64,000 nt of DNA, taken from positions 3,100,001-3,164,000 of the forward strand of contig NZ_CP134195.1 in NCBI RefSeq assembly GCF_031585635.1, in the 5' to 3' direction. The number at the start of each line of letters is the position of its first letter. Within the stretch, counting starts at the first letter, position 1. Positions 24,678 through 33,806 of the stretch are shown one piece after another. The translations under genes and the position numbers were made by a program. The notes under the pieces are model-generated. The model was not told the DNA's origin, did not search any database, and saw only the letters and a list, made by a program, of their open reading frames with translations. This stretch comes from Paraburkholderia sp. FT54 (GTDB taxonomy: Bacteria; Pseudomonadota; Gammaproteobacteria; Burkholderiales; Burkholderiaceae).

Positions 24678-25513
24678 TGCAGGAGCTCCGGCAGCACCAC
24701 CCGATGCCCGCTTTGCTGAAGGCAGCGGGTCTGGCGCGCAGCACGTTCTATTACCAGTTGAGCGTGCCGGATGCCGGTGAGCGGCACAAGGACCTCAAAA
24801 CCCGCATCAAGACTGTGTATGAACGCCACAAGGGCCGTTATGGCTACCGGCGCATCACGGCGGCGATCCGGCAGGCAGGCCCGAGCGTGAACCACAAGAC
24901 GGTGCAACGTCTGATGGGAGAACTGAAACTGAAATCGCTGGTGCGCGCGAAGAAATACCGCTCATGGCGCGGCGAAGTCGGCCGTATTGCGCCGAACCTG
25001 TTAAACCGCGAGTTCAGCGCACAGCAGCCCAATCAGAAGTGGGTGACGGACGTGACGGAGTTCAACGTGCTGGGTCAGAAGCTGTATCTCTCGCCGATCA
25101 TGGATCTGTATAACGGCGAGATCGTGGCTTATCAGATGAACACCCGACCGGTCTTCGATCTGGTCAGCAGCATGCTAAAAAAAGCGCTGGCAAAGCTTGG
25201 TCCCCAGGAGACCCCGCTGCTGCATTCAGACCAGGGCTGGCAGTACCAGATGCCTGCTTACCGGAGGCTGCTGGATCAACACGGCCTGACGCAGAGCATG
25301 TCGCGCAAGGCAAACTGCTACGACAATGCGGCAATGGAAAGCTTCTTTGGCACGCTCAAGGCGGAGTTCTTCCGGCTGAGCAGGTTTGAAAGTATCGACG
25401 AGTTGAAGGCTGGCATCAGACAATACATTCACTACTACAACCACAAACGCATCAAGCTCAAACTGAACGGGCTGAGTCCTGTGATGTACAGAACCCAGCC
25501 CGCTCAAACCTGA
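24677..25513 (+). CDS. IS150-group transposase OrfB (copy 2)
   Basis: A 278-residue rve-type catalytic subunit, identical to that of copy 1: Asp125, Asp185, Glu221 with DD(35)E spacing. It begins at a GTG overlapping the orfA stop by one base. The upstream frame stays open over the A-run, allowing an OrfAB fusion by -1 frameshift, as in other IS3-family elements. The two near-identical copies argue for recent transposition. Confidence 0.95.
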   Translation: MQELRQHHPMPALLKAAGLARSTFYYQLSVPDAGERHKDLKTRIKTVYERHKGRYGYRRITAAIRQAGPSVNHKTVQRLMGELKLKSLVRAKKYRSWRGEVGRIAPNLLNREFSAQQPNQKWVTDVTEFNVLGQKLYLSPIMDLYNGEIVAYQMNTRPVFDLVSSMLKKALAKLGPQETPLLHSDQGWQYQMPAYRRLLDQHGLTQSMSRKANCYDNAAMESFFGTLKAEFFRLSRFESIDELKAGIRQYIHYYNHKRIKLKLNGLSPVMYRTQPAQT

Positions 25514-25606
25514 ACTCAAACTGTCCAACTTTGCGGGGTCAGTTCAGGTCTCCCCTGCCGTTTTTGCTTCGCGTCGGTTCGCGCCTCTTAATCATCTCGC
25601 ACGCGC

Positions 25607-26953
25607 TTACGACTCCACGTCTTCCAGACTGAAGATTTCGGTCTGGTCGTTGTACGAGAAGATCTCGCCATAACGGCCCCAGTTGATGACCGCGTCGAGC
25701 GTCTCTTCCGCGGCGCTGTCCGACAGAAAATCCTCCAGCTCCTGCTCGAAGCGCACGCGCGGCGCGCGATGCCCCGGCCGTTCGTTGAGCACTTTCTTGA
25801 TTCGCGCGGCGAGCGGCACGTGCCGCAGCAAATGCTCGGCGAACATCATCTTGCGTTCCTGGGTGCCGAACTCGGAGAACACGCGCGCCGGCGGCGTCAG
25901 GAAAATGTCGCCTTCGCGCACGTCGGCGAAACCGAGATGCTGCAGCACTTCAGCGACGGGAAACAGATCGTCCACCTCCAGATGCAGCGAACGGGCGATT
26001 TCCGGCATGTCGGCACGACCGTGGTACGGCGCCGCAGCCAGCGTTTCGATCAGACCGGCCATCAGGTTGGTCGACACATGCGGCAGCCAGCTATGCAGTT
26101 CGAGGCCCTTCTTAGTCTTTTCGTCGGTCTGGCGCGCGGTCATCTTCGCGTAGATTTCGTCCACCAGCCGGCGGAACGCCGGGTCCAGACGATTGCGCGG
26201 ATGCTTGAACGGCACCTTGATTTCGGCGATCACGCGGCCCGGATTCGACGACAGCACCAGAATGCGGTCACACATGAACACCGCTTCCTCGATATTGTGC
26301 GTGACGATCAGCACGGCCTTGATCGGCATGCGGCCTTGCGTCCACAGATCGAGCAGGTCGGTACGCAACGTTTCGGCGGTCAGCACGTCGAGCGCGGAAA
26401 ACGGCTCGTCCATCAGCAGCAGCGTGGGATCGACCACCAGCGCGCGCGCAAAGCCGACGCGCTGGCGCATGCCGCCCGACAACTCACGCGGATAAGCGTT
26501 TTCGAAACCGTCCAGACCGATCAGGTCGATTGCCGCGAGCGCGCGCGTGCGCCGCTCGCTCGCGCCGAGGCCTTGCGCTTCGAGGCCCGCTTCCACGTTT
26601 TGCAGCACGGTCAGCCACGGAAACAGCGCGAACGTCTGGAACACCATCGCGACGCCCTTGGCGGGACCGTCGAGCGGCTTGCCCATATAGGTGACTTCGC
26701 CGTCGGTCGGCTCGATCAGACCGGCGATGATGCGCAACAGCGTCGACTTGCCCGAGCCCGAACGGCCCAGCAGTCCGACGATCTCGCCTTCGCGCAGCGA
26801 CAGGTTCGCGTCGTCGAGAACGAGCAGTTCGCCCTGCGACTTGTTGAACCCGCGGCACACGTCCTTGACGAGCAGGATCTCTTCGCCGAGGCGCGGCGGC
26901 TTCGGCGGGGTCTGGATCGGCGCGGCGGTCATAGCAGCTTTAGGATTTTGCAT
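25607..26953 (-). CDS. NitT/TauT-type ABC transporter ATPase with C-terminal AAA-associated domain
   Basis: This 448-residue cytoplasmic subunit has an N-terminal ABC domain with Walker A 'GRSGSGKST' (63-71), Q-loop 'VFQTFALFPW', signature 'LSGGMRQR' (about 159-166), Walker B 'LLLMDEP' and 'VTHNIEEAVFM'. The C-terminal about 180 residues ('HSWLPHVSTNLMAGLIETLA' ... 'FEQELEDFLSDS') match the AAA-associated C-terminal domain found in nitrate/sulfonate-type ATPases, probably regulatory. ATG 26953 is used. It lies downstream of the double permease on the same strand. The substrate is unknown because no binding protein is present. Confidence 0.9.
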   Translation of the reverse strand: MQNPKAAMTAAPIQTPPKPPRLGEEILLVKDVCRGFNKSQGELLVLDDANLSLREGEIVGLLGRSGSGKSTLLRIIAGLIEPTDGEVTYMGKPLDGPAKGVAMVFQTFALFPWLTVLQNVEAGLEAQGLGASERRTRALAAIDLIGLDGFENAYPRELSGGMRQRVGFARALVVDPTLLLMDEPFSALDVLTAETLRTDLLDLWTQGRMPIKAVLIVTHNIEEAVFMCDRILVLSSNPGRVIAEIKVPFKHPRNRLDPAFRRLVDEIYAKMTARQTDEKTKKGLELHSWLPHVSTNLMAGLIETLAAAPYHGRADMPEIARSLHLEVDDLFPVAEVLQHLGFADVREGDIFLTPPARVFSEFGTQERKMMFAEHLLRHVPLAARIKKVLNERPGHRAPRVRFEQELEDFLSDSAAEETLDAVINWGRYGEIFSYNDQTEIFSLEDVES

Positions 26954-27009
26954 CGCGTTTTGCCTTCATTACTCAAGAAAACGCCGGGCCGCCCCCAGGT
27001 TTTCCGCTC

Positions 27010-27052
27010 CGGAGGAAGTCCCCTTGGGGGATTACCCCCTCGGGGGGCCTGG
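27010..27052. repeat. Palindromic intergenic hairpin
   Basis: Interleaved CCCCTTGGGGG and CCCCCTCGGGG around ATTA between the permease and ATPase genes form strong alternative hairpins. It resembles Burkholderia intergenic palindromes I recall. It may attenuate or stabilise the mRNA; genome copy number is unknown. Confidence 0.45.
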
Positions 27053-27077
27053 CGCCAAGCGACAGGTTCGGGGGCAC

Positions 27078-28829
27078 TCAGTCAAGCCGGAGCTTGGCTT
27101 CGGCGTAGGCGTACATCGGACGCCACAGCAGACGGTTGAACAGCGTCACGAACAGGGACATCACGGCGATGCCCACAATGATCTTCGGATAGTCACCCGC
27201 GGCGGTGGACTGCGCGATATAGGCGCCGAGTCCGTGCGCCGCCACCTTGGTGTCGCCCCACTGCACGAATTCCGCGACGATGCTCGCGTTCCACGCACCG
27301 CCCGACGCGGTGATCGCGCCCGTGACGTAATACGGGAAAATGCCCGGCAGAATCGCCTGGCGCCACCACTGCCAGCCGCGGATGTGGAAGTTCTTGGCCG
27401 CCTCGCGATAGTCGTTCGGATACGACGTCGCGCCGGCAATCACGTTGAACAGGATATACCACTGCGTGCCGAGCACGATCAGCGGCGACAGCCAGATGTC
27501 CGGGTTCAGATGGAAACGCACGATCGCGATCACGAATACCGGGAACAGCAGATTGGCCGGGAACGCGGCGAGAAACTGCGCGACCGGCTGAATCTTCTCG
27601 GCGAGCGCCGGGCGCAAGCCAATCAGCACACCGGCCGGCACCCAGATCACGGAGGCGATCGCGATCAGCACCACCACACGCAGCAGCGTGATCAGCCCGA
27701 GCACGAACACATGCCAGACTTCATCCAGCGTAACGCCGGTGCGCACATAGATCACCACGCGATACACCACGTAGACGGTCGTGAGCAGCACCAGCGTCGC
27801 CCACACGATATCGCCGACGCGTGAACTCTTCTGCCTCTGCGGGATATGGAAGCGCGGCCCCTGGAACGCCGGCAGCCGCAACGGCACACGCGCGGCTCTC
27901 GCGAACATCCAGCCGAGCGGCACCAGCAGCCGGTGTATCAGGCGGGTGCGGCGAATCAGATCGAGCAGCCACGATTCCGGCGCGTCGCCCGAACTGGTGT
28001 TTTCCATGCGGAATTTGTCGGCCCACGCGACGAGCGGACGGAACAGGAACTGGTCGTAGGCGAGAATCACGACCGTCATCGCGAGGATCACCCAGCCGAT
28101 CGCGTGCAGGTTCTTGTCCGAGATCGCCTGTGCGAGATAGGCGCCGATCCCCGGCAGCGTGATCGTTCGGTTGCCGACGGTGATCGCCTCGGAGGCGACC
28201 ACGAAGAACCAGCCGCCCGACATCGACATCATCATGTTCCAGATGAGGCCCGGCATCGAGAACGGGACTTCCAGCTTCCAGAAGCGCTGCCATGAGGTCA
28301 GGTGAAAGCCGCGCGAGACTTCGTCCAGATCGCGCGGCACGGTGCGCAGCGACTGATAGAAGCTGAACGTCATGTTCCACGCCTGGCTCGTGAAGATCGC
28401 GAAGATCGCCGCCAGCTCGGCGCCGAGTACGCGGCCCGGAAACAGCGCGAGGAAGAAGGTGACCGTAAACGAAATGTAGCCCAGCACCGGCACCGACTGC
28501 AGGATGTCGAGAATCGGCACCAGCACGAGGCCGGCGCGGCGGCTCTTGGCCGCCAGCGTGCCGTACACGAGCGTGAAGGTCAGCGAGGCGACCATGGCCG
28601 CCAGCATGCGCAGCGTGGTGCGCATTGCATATTCAGGCAGGTTCGCCGGATCGAGCGAGATGGCTTGAGTCTTGAGCGTCGACATGGGCGCCAAGGTCTC
28701 GTGAAAGCCGATCGCCGCCATGGCGATCACACAGATGATCAGCGGAAAGGCGACGAAGTCCCAGCGGTTGGGCAGCACCCGCCATGCCGATGCATTGGCG
28801 GTGCGCTTCAGGTTGAAGCTGAAATCCAT
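27078..28829 (-). CDS. Fused double-permease ABC transporter subunit (NitT/TauT type)
   Basis: This 583-residue inner-membrane protein contains two BPD_transp_1 permease domains in one chain. The first (about 70-270) has the EAA-like loop 'DEVSRGFHLTSWQRFWKLEVP'. The second (about 365-575) has 'YREAAKNFHIRGWQWWRQAILP'. Both end in typical ABC permease helices. One chain thus replaces the usual permease pair. It is followed after 124 bases by the matching ATPase. No periplasmic binding protein gene is nearby, so import substrate, or even direction, is open. Confidence 0.9.
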   Translation of the reverse strand: MDFSFNLKRTANASAWRVLPNRWDFVAFPLIICVIAMAAIGFHETLAPMSTLKTQAISLDPANLPEYAMRTTLRMLAAMVASLTFTLVYGTLAAKSRRAGLVLVPILDILQSVPVLGYISFTVTFFLALFPGRVLGAELAAIFAIFTSQAWNMTFSFYQSLRTVPRDLDEVSRGFHLTSWQRFWKLEVPFSMPGLIWNMMMSMSGGWFFVVASEAITVGNRTITLPGIGAYLAQAISDKNLHAIGWVILAMTVVILAYDQFLFRPLVAWADKFRMENTSSGDAPESWLLDLIRRTRLIHRLLVPLGWMFARAARVPLRLPAFQGPRFHIPQRQKSSRVGDIVWATLVLLTTVYVVYRVVIYVRTGVTLDEVWHVFVLGLITLLRVVVLIAIASVIWVPAGVLIGLRPALAEKIQPVAQFLAAFPANLLFPVFVIAIVRFHLNPDIWLSPLIVLGTQWYILFNVIAGATSYPNDYREAAKNFHIRGWQWWRQAILPGIFPYYVTGAITASGGAWNASIVAEFVQWGDTKVAAHGLGAYIAQSTAAGDYPKIIVGIAVMSLFVTLFNRLLWRPMYAYAEAKLRLD

Positions 28830-29541
28830 CAGATGCCCTCCTCGTCGAACCAGGCGTTCAAGAACAGCAAGGAGGCCGCGGCTTCGGCGCGGCGGTCTGA
28901 AGATCGGTCCGGAAAGCGGAAATCAGGCATGGCAAAACGCGTGTGCGCGGTAAATCGTTAGCGTTGGAGACACGTGAACCGGTGACCGATGCGTGCGTGG
29001 ACGAACCCGCCCAGGACCGCAACCATCAAGCCAGACTCCTGTCGCCGCAGGCGCCGCCCGTAGGGCTGGCGAGCTTTCCTCGTTTTGGACGGCACGACAC
29101 TACACCATCCTATGTTTCAGGCACAACCTTTCGCGGCAATTAGCAATAAATAGCGTTAAACGCCCGGCTGCCGTCCTCGGGCCAGCGTGCGCCAGTCGCG
29201 CTGCTGACTATTTATCGTGGCGCGCCGGCCACATCTTCGACCTTCGTGCCGACTGCCGCGATGGGCCAGGTACCCACCTCGAAAAACCCGAACAGCCGTC
29301 AAGAATCCGGCCGGGCTGCCGTTAAGAACCGGATGGGCGCGGTCGATGCACTTCGCATTCCCGCAATAACGGTGGCGTCTGGCCCCATGACGGTTAAAAT
29401 CAGGAGACGACGCCTGTTATCGGTTTACCCCGGGCCACAGCGGCGGCGTATTGCCGACCGCTTCCACAGCGGCGAAACTGCGCGAGCGCGCTGCCACGAT
29501 TGAGCTAGTTGCATGTCACAGCCAGACGGATCAGAGGGTCG
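28830..29541. other. Long intergenic region, no gene recognised
   Basis: About 710 bases between divergent transporter and diguanylate cyclase genes. Short open frames lack ribosome sites or homology. An AT-richer patch (about 29100-29160) is a likely promoter area. I see no RNA gene. Confidence 0.4.
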
Positions 29542-31233
29542 ATGAACAGGACAACCTTGCGCCAGGCAACCGGGCCGGTCAGCTTTATGCTGATCGTACT
29601 GGTTTGCTGGTTCGTGGCCGGCATGGTTGCGGACCGGATGGTACAGCAAGAGCTGGACGCGGCCCTGCGTGCGCAGCGGCAAATGTCCGCGTCGATCGTG
29701 GACAACATGGCGGAGGTGATCGCCAGCGACCTTGCGATGTCTCGCGCCATCCCCGCAACCATGGCCGAGATGGACGTGGTCCAGCGCGCTCTGGTGCAAT
29801 CCCAGAATTATGCCGTGAACGGCGAAGCGACGGAACCCGTCCTGCGCGCCGCGTTGCTGAAAGACAAGCAGATGAGCGCCGTGAGCAACTTCCTGCACGA
29901 CGCGCAAGGCTTCTCCGGGCTCGACCAGATCTGGCTTGTCAACGCCAACGGCGTCTGCGTCGCCTCGAGCAACTCCATCAACAATCCGCTCGCGGCCGAG
30001 CGCTCCTTCGTCGGCACCGACATGCGCGTGCGCGGCTACCTGACGAACGCGCTGCTCGGCGCGTTCTCCGAAGCCTACGGCGTCGGCCGCTCGAGCGGCG
30101 AGCCCGGCATCTTCATCGCCGCGCCCGCTTACGCGGACGGCCTGCTGGTCGGCGTGGTCGTCGCCAAGGTCGGGATCGCGCGGCTGCGCCACTGGGTTGC
30201 GCACGCCGGCACCTTCGTCGCCGACGACAACGGCGTGATCATCATGGCGCACAACAGCGAACTCGAAGGCCGCGCGCTGCCCAACTCGCGCGTCACGCAG
30301 ATGACGCCCGCCGAGCGCAAGACCATCTATTTGCGCGACGCGATTCCCGACATCCACATCAGCGTGGACTCGCAAGTGCGCGAACAGGCGCCGTGGGTGC
30401 CGTCCGCCGTGGCCGGGCAACTGTTCGGCATGTCCGAGCGACCCGTGCCGTCGCTCTATCAGACCCGCGGCGGCCTGAACTCGGGGCTGTCCGCGCATCT
30501 GGTCGATCCGCTCGTGGCCTGGCCGGAACTGCTGCGCAATCACAAGCGCGATCATTTGCTGGTGTTTCTGACGCTGGCCGGCACGGTCGCGCTGGCGTGG
30601 GTGATCACGGTGTCGTATGTGCGCGAGCGGCGCCATCATCGCGCCACGCGCGATCTGGCTGAACAACTGCAATCCGCCAACACGCTGCTGTCGGCCGAGG
30701 CGCGCCACGACGCGCTGACCGGCGCGCTGTCGCGGCGCTACTTTCTCGACTTGCTGCGCCATGAGATCGAACGCGCGCATGCGGGCAACGAACCGTTGTG
30801 CATGGCGATCGCCGACCTCGATCACTTCAAGCAGATCAACGACCGCTTCGGCCACGCCGCCGGCGACCGCGCGCTCGAACATTTCGTCGACACCTGCCGC
30901 GCCGAACTGCGCGGCGCCGATGCGATCGGCCGGCTCGGCGGCGAAGAGTTCGGCCTGCTGCTGCCGGCCACGGATCTGGCCGGCGGCCGCGAAGTCGTCG
31001 AACGCTTGCGGCTGCGTCTGAAAGCGAATCCTTCGCCGAAGCTGCCCGCTTCGGTGGGCTTGAGCGTGAGCATCGGCATCACCGAACTCTCGCCCGACGA
31101 TCTGCCCGAGCGGATCATGAGCCGCGCCGACACGGCCCTCTACGCGGCAAAATCGGGCGGCCGCGACCGCACCGAAGCCTTGCCGCCCGACGACACCGCG
31201 CCGCCCACCCGCACGGTGGCCAACGTCTGGTGA
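29542..31233 (+). CDS. Membrane-bound diguanylate cyclase with periplasmic sensor
   Basis: This 563-residue protein starts at ATG 29542 after GAGGG. One N-terminal helix ('FMLIVLVCWFVAGMVADRM') and a second at about 350 ('LLVFLTLAGTVALAWVITV') enclose a dCache-like periplasmic sensor ('FSGLDQIWLVNANGVCVASS', 'GIFIAAPAYADGLLVGVVVAK'). The cytoplasmic GGDEF domain has the active-site 'GGEEF' at about 466-470 and an inhibitory RxxD site ('RGAD', about 457-460). It should make cyclic di-GMP with product inhibition. It is a single-gene unit. Confidence 0.93.
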   Translation: MNRTTLRQATGPVSFMLIVLVCWFVAGMVADRMVQQELDAALRAQRQMSASIVDNMAEVIASDLAMSRAIPATMAEMDVVQRALVQSQNYAVNGEATEPVLRAALLKDKQMSAVSNFLHDAQGFSGLDQIWLVNANGVCVASSNSINNPLAAERSFVGTDMRVRGYLTNALLGAFSEAYGVGRSSGEPGIFIAAPAYADGLLVGVVVAKVGIARLRHWVAHAGTFVADDNGVIIMAHNSELEGRALPNSRVTQMTPAERKTIYLRDAIPDIHISVDSQVREQAPWVPSAVAGQLFGMSERPVPSLYQTRGGLNSGLSAHLVDPLVAWPELLRNHKRDHLLVFLTLAGTVALAWVITVSYVRERRHHRATRDLAEQLQSANTLLSAEARHDALTGALSRRYFLDLLRHEIERAHAGNEPLCMAIADLDHFKQINDRFGHAAGDRALEHFVDTCRAELRGADAIGRLGGEEFGLLLPATDLAGGREVVERLRLRLKANPSPKLPASVGLSVSIGITELSPDDLPERIMSRADTALYAAKSGGRDRTEALPPDDTAPPTRTVANVW

Positions 31234-31379
31234 CGCGGTTGGCAGACACCGGCCGCCCGCGCGCCAAACAGTCCGCAAGCTGACGCAAGACACGACCCGT
31301 CCTCGGGCATCCCTTAATGAAGCAGGTATGATCGACCCTGATATCGAGGTTGCCGCTACCGCTTTAATGGGAGATTCGC

Positions 31380-31646
31380 ATGAAGGGAAATTTGGTGATC
31401 GTCTGTCGCGATCAGGATGCTGACGCGTTTGACCATCTGCTGGCTGAATACGGCGCTTTCCAGACGCGCCTGTCGTCTACCGCGTGGTATCTGAAACTGG
31501 ACGTGGCGCCGGAACTGATTCAGGAGGAGATCCTGGCGCGTCTCGGCAAATACACCACGCACTATATTTTCGAAGCCGAAACGGTTACGTGGAATACGGT
31601 GGACAGCGACGCGGCGAATGCGCTGAATACGTTGTTCTCGGATTAG
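31380..31646 (+). CDS. Small hypothetical protein
   Basis: This 88-residue protein starts at ATG 31380 ('MKGNLVIVCRDQDADAF') with GGGAG upstream. Strand-helix-strand alternation ('TAWYLKLDVAPELIQEEILA', 'YTTHYIFEAETVTW') suggests a small ferredoxin-like fold, vaguely like SinR/Cas2-like proteins. There is no CRISPR nearby and I do not claim a nuclease. Position after the diguanylate cyclase is probably coincidental (146-base gap). Confidence 0.6.
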   Translation: MKGNLVIVCRDQDADAFDHLLAEYGAFQTRLSSTAWYLKLDVAPELIQEEILARLGKYTTHYIFEAETVTWNTVDSDAANALNTLFSD

Positions 31647-31724
31647 CGCACCGCCGTCCGCACCTCGCGCGCGGATCTCGATGCGCCGCACAGGCTGAGG
31701 AAGCCGCGCCGCGCACCTACCTGA

Positions 31725-33041
31725 CTACCAGGCGCTTTCCGACGCTGCCGTGACCCGCGGCAATACTTCGAACGGAAAACTCATCAAGACTCGCAAACCA
31801 CGGCCGCCGTGGTTGCCGATCTCCCACTCCCCGCCTGCACGCCGCACCAGCCGCTCGACGATGGCGAGCCCGAGCCCGCTATGGCCGTTGCCGCCGCGCG
31901 CCGGATCGAGCCGCACGAACGGCCGGCTGGCGTTGATCAGATCCTGGGCCGCGATACCGCTGCCGCTGTCGCTCACCGACAAGGTAAAACCCTGCGAGGT
32001 ACGCGCCGTGGCGACGACGATCGGCGGCGCACCGTACGCGTGTGCGTTGTCGAGCAGGTTCGACAGAATCCGGTCGAGCGTGGCGGCGGGCAACAGGAAT
32101 GCCGGCCCGGCATTGAGTTCGGTCTGCACGGTGGGCACACCGGAAGCCACCGCGCGATAGCTGCGCACGATCCGCTCGCACTGCGCGTCGACTTCGACCG
32201 CCTCGCTGCGATCGGCGCCGTCGTGGGCGAACACCAGAAACTGTTCGACGATATGCGTCATGGAATCGACGTCGCGCACCACGCCGTCGCGCATCTTCGC
32301 TTCGTCCATCATTTCGGCGCGCAGCCGCAAACGCGCGAGCGGCGTTTTCAGATCATGCGCCACACCCGCCAGCATCACGGCGCGGTCGTTCTCCGTGCGC
32401 GCCACTTCCTGGACCATCTGGTTGAAACCGTGTGTCAGTTGGCGCAACTCGCGCGGCCCGCGCTCCGGCACCGGCGGCACCGGCAAGCCGCGGCCGAAGC
32501 GCGCCACCGCCTGGGCGAGCGAGCGCAACGGCTGCTGCAGCGCCCACGCGGCGAAGAGCGCCGCCATCACCGCGAACGAGAAAATAATCGCAAGCCACAG
32601 CACCGTGCGGTCGAGCGAACGCGGCGTGCGCAACGGCTGCACCGGCACGACGATCCAGCTTCGGTCGGAGGCGGCGCGCACCCACAGCGTGGGCGGACGG
32701 CCCGGCTGGCCGACGCGCACCTGCGTGCCGGACGGCATGCGGTCGCGCACGTCTTCGACGAACCGTTCGAGCGGCGGCGGCATGTCGGCACTTTCCGGCG
32801 GCACTTCAGGGCTCGCCGGATCGACCAGTTTGACGCGCGACGGCAAGGGCTGATCCGGCGTTCGGGCGACGTGCTGACGCACCGCGTCGACGAGGAAGGT
32901 GGCTTCCTCGACCGCGTAGCGCGTTTGCAGTTGACTGCGCTCGAGGCGCATCAGCGCGTACCACGCGAAATGCGACAGCAGCAGCACCGCGACGACTAGC
33001 AGCGCCAGCCGCCCGAACAGCGAATCAATGGGCCGGCGCAT
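31725..33041 (-). CDS. EnvZ-like sensor histidine kinase
   Basis: This 438-residue protein has TM helices at about 10-30 and 147-168 around a periplasmic domain rich in Pro. A HAMP linker (about 170-220) precedes the phospho-acceptor His229 in 'GVAHDLKTPLARLRLR', close to the EnvZ H-box. N ('ILSNLLDNAHAYG') and G boxes ('DSGSGI', 'GHSGLGLAIVERL') complete the ATPase. It overlaps the response-regulator gene upstream by 17 bases, so they are co-translated. The Spy/CpxP-like gene divergent from the operon suggests an envelope-stress signal. Confidence 0.93.
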   Translation of the reverse strand: MRRPIDSLFGRLALLVVAVLLLSHFAWYALMRLERSQLQTRYAVEEATFLVDAVRQHVARTPDQPLPSRVKLVDPASPEVPPESADMPPPLERFVEDVRDRMPSGTQVRVGQPGRPPTLWVRAASDRSWIVVPVQPLRTPRSLDRTVLWLAIIFSFAVMAALFAAWALQQPLRSLAQAVARFGRGLPVPPVPERGPRELRQLTHGFNQMVQEVARTENDRAVMLAGVAHDLKTPLARLRLRAEMMDEAKMRDGVVRDVDSMTHIVEQFLVFAHDGADRSEAVEVDAQCERIVRSYRAVASGVPTVQTELNAGPAFLLPAATLDRILSNLLDNAHAYGAPPIVVATARTSQGFTLSVSDSGSGIAAQDLINASRPFVRLDPARGGNGHSGLGLAIVERLVRRAGGEWEIGNHGGRGLRVLMSFPFEVLPRVTAASESAW

Positions 33042-33750
33042 GCTGTTCGCCGTCGGGCACGAACACGTAGCCGCGGCCGCGCACCGTTTGAATGAAGCGC
33101 GGCGTGGACGGGTCGGTTTCGAGAATGCGGCGCAGACGCCAGACCTGGACGTCGATGCCGCGGTCGGTGCCGTCGTATTCCGGACCGTGCAGCAGTTCGA
33201 GCAGGCGCTCGCGCGTGAGCGTGCGCATGGGGTGATTGACGAAAATCTTCAGCAACGCGAATTCGCTGCCCGACAGCGTGAGCGGCTTGTCTTCAAGGTG
33301 CAGCGTGCGCGACTGGAAATCCAGCGTGAAGCGGCCGAAGTTGAACGGCTCGCGCTGTTCCGGCGCCGCCGCCGACGGCAGCGTGCGGCGGCGCCGCAGC
33401 ACGGCTTGCACGCGCGCCAGCAACTCCCGTGGATTGAACGGTTTGCCGAGATAGTCGTCCGCGCCGAGTTCCAGACCGACGATGCGGTCGACGTCGTCCG
33501 CCCGCGCCGTGAGCATGATCACGGGGATATCGTCGCCCGACGCGCGCAGCTTGCGCAGCGCGGTGAGCCCGTCGACGCCCGGCATCATCAGGTCGAGCAC
33601 GATCAGATCCGGACGCTCGCGTTCGAGCCGGCGCTCGAGCGAGCCCGCGTCGTGCAGCACCGAAACCTCGATGCCCTGGCGGGCCAGATAGTCGCGGAGC
33701 AGATCGCGCAATTCGACGTCGTCGTCGACAACAAGTATTTGAGTAGCCAT
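33025..33750 (-). CDS. OmpR-family response regulator
   Basis: A 241-residue protein starts at ATG 33750 ('MATQILVVDDDVELRDLL'). The receiver domain has Asp10/Asp11 and phospho-acceptor Asp53 ('IVLDLMMPGVDG'). The C-terminal winged helix is the OmpR type ('LSGSEFALLKIFVNHPMRTL', 'GTDRGIDVQVWRLRRIL'). It is the first gene of an operon with the kinase. The 220-base divergent region to the Spy-like gene has GTAAY-N5-GTAAC boxes it may bind. Confidence 0.93.
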   Translation of the reverse strand: MATQILVVDDDVELRDLLRDYLARQGIEVSVLHDAGSLERRLERERPDLIVLDLMMPGVDGLTALRKLRASGDDIPVIMLTARADDVDRIVGLELGADDYLGKPFNPRELLARVQAVLRRRRTLPSAAAPEQREPFNFGRFTLDFQSRTLHLEDKPLTLSGSEFALLKIFVNHPMRTLTRERLLELLHGPEYDGTDRGIDVQVWRLRRILETDPSTPRFIQTVRGRGYVFVPDGEQHAPAH

Positions 33751-33806
33751 GGGATGAAGTTTAACGCGCAGCAAGAAGGGTTTCCGATTTCAAACCGGCC
33801 CCAAGG

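Larger units (their letters stand above)
24098..25546 (+). mobile_element. IS3-family (IS150-group) insertion sequence, copy 2, 1,449 bp
   Basis: Same length and ends as copy 1 but inverted. The flanking 4-bp direct repeat is GGTC (24094-24097 and 25547-25550). Removing the element rebuilds a hairpin, AAAAACGGCAGGG - TCTC - CCCTGCCGTTTTT, a perfect intrinsic terminator between the lipoprotein pair and the convergent ABC genes. The left end carries its own hairpin: CACCCCAAAAG at about 24105 pairs with CTTTTGGGGTG at about 24133, followed by TTTTT just before orfA. This could stop readthrough into the transposase genes. Confidence 0.95.

Noticed and set aside
27001..27060. Riboswitch or second terminator between permease and ATPase genes
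   Set aside because: The CCCC/GGGG palindromes form hairpins but have no T-run and no known aptamer core; recorded only as a repeat.
29425..31293. 622-codon open frame antisense to the diguanylate cyclase
   Set aside because: Composition (Arg, His, Gln, Gly) and full overlap with a well-supported GGDEF gene mark it as a shadow.
31380..31646. Cas2 and a CRISPR locus
   Set aside because: No repeat-spacer array or cas1 is present anywhere in the window, and the similarity is only in fold pattern.
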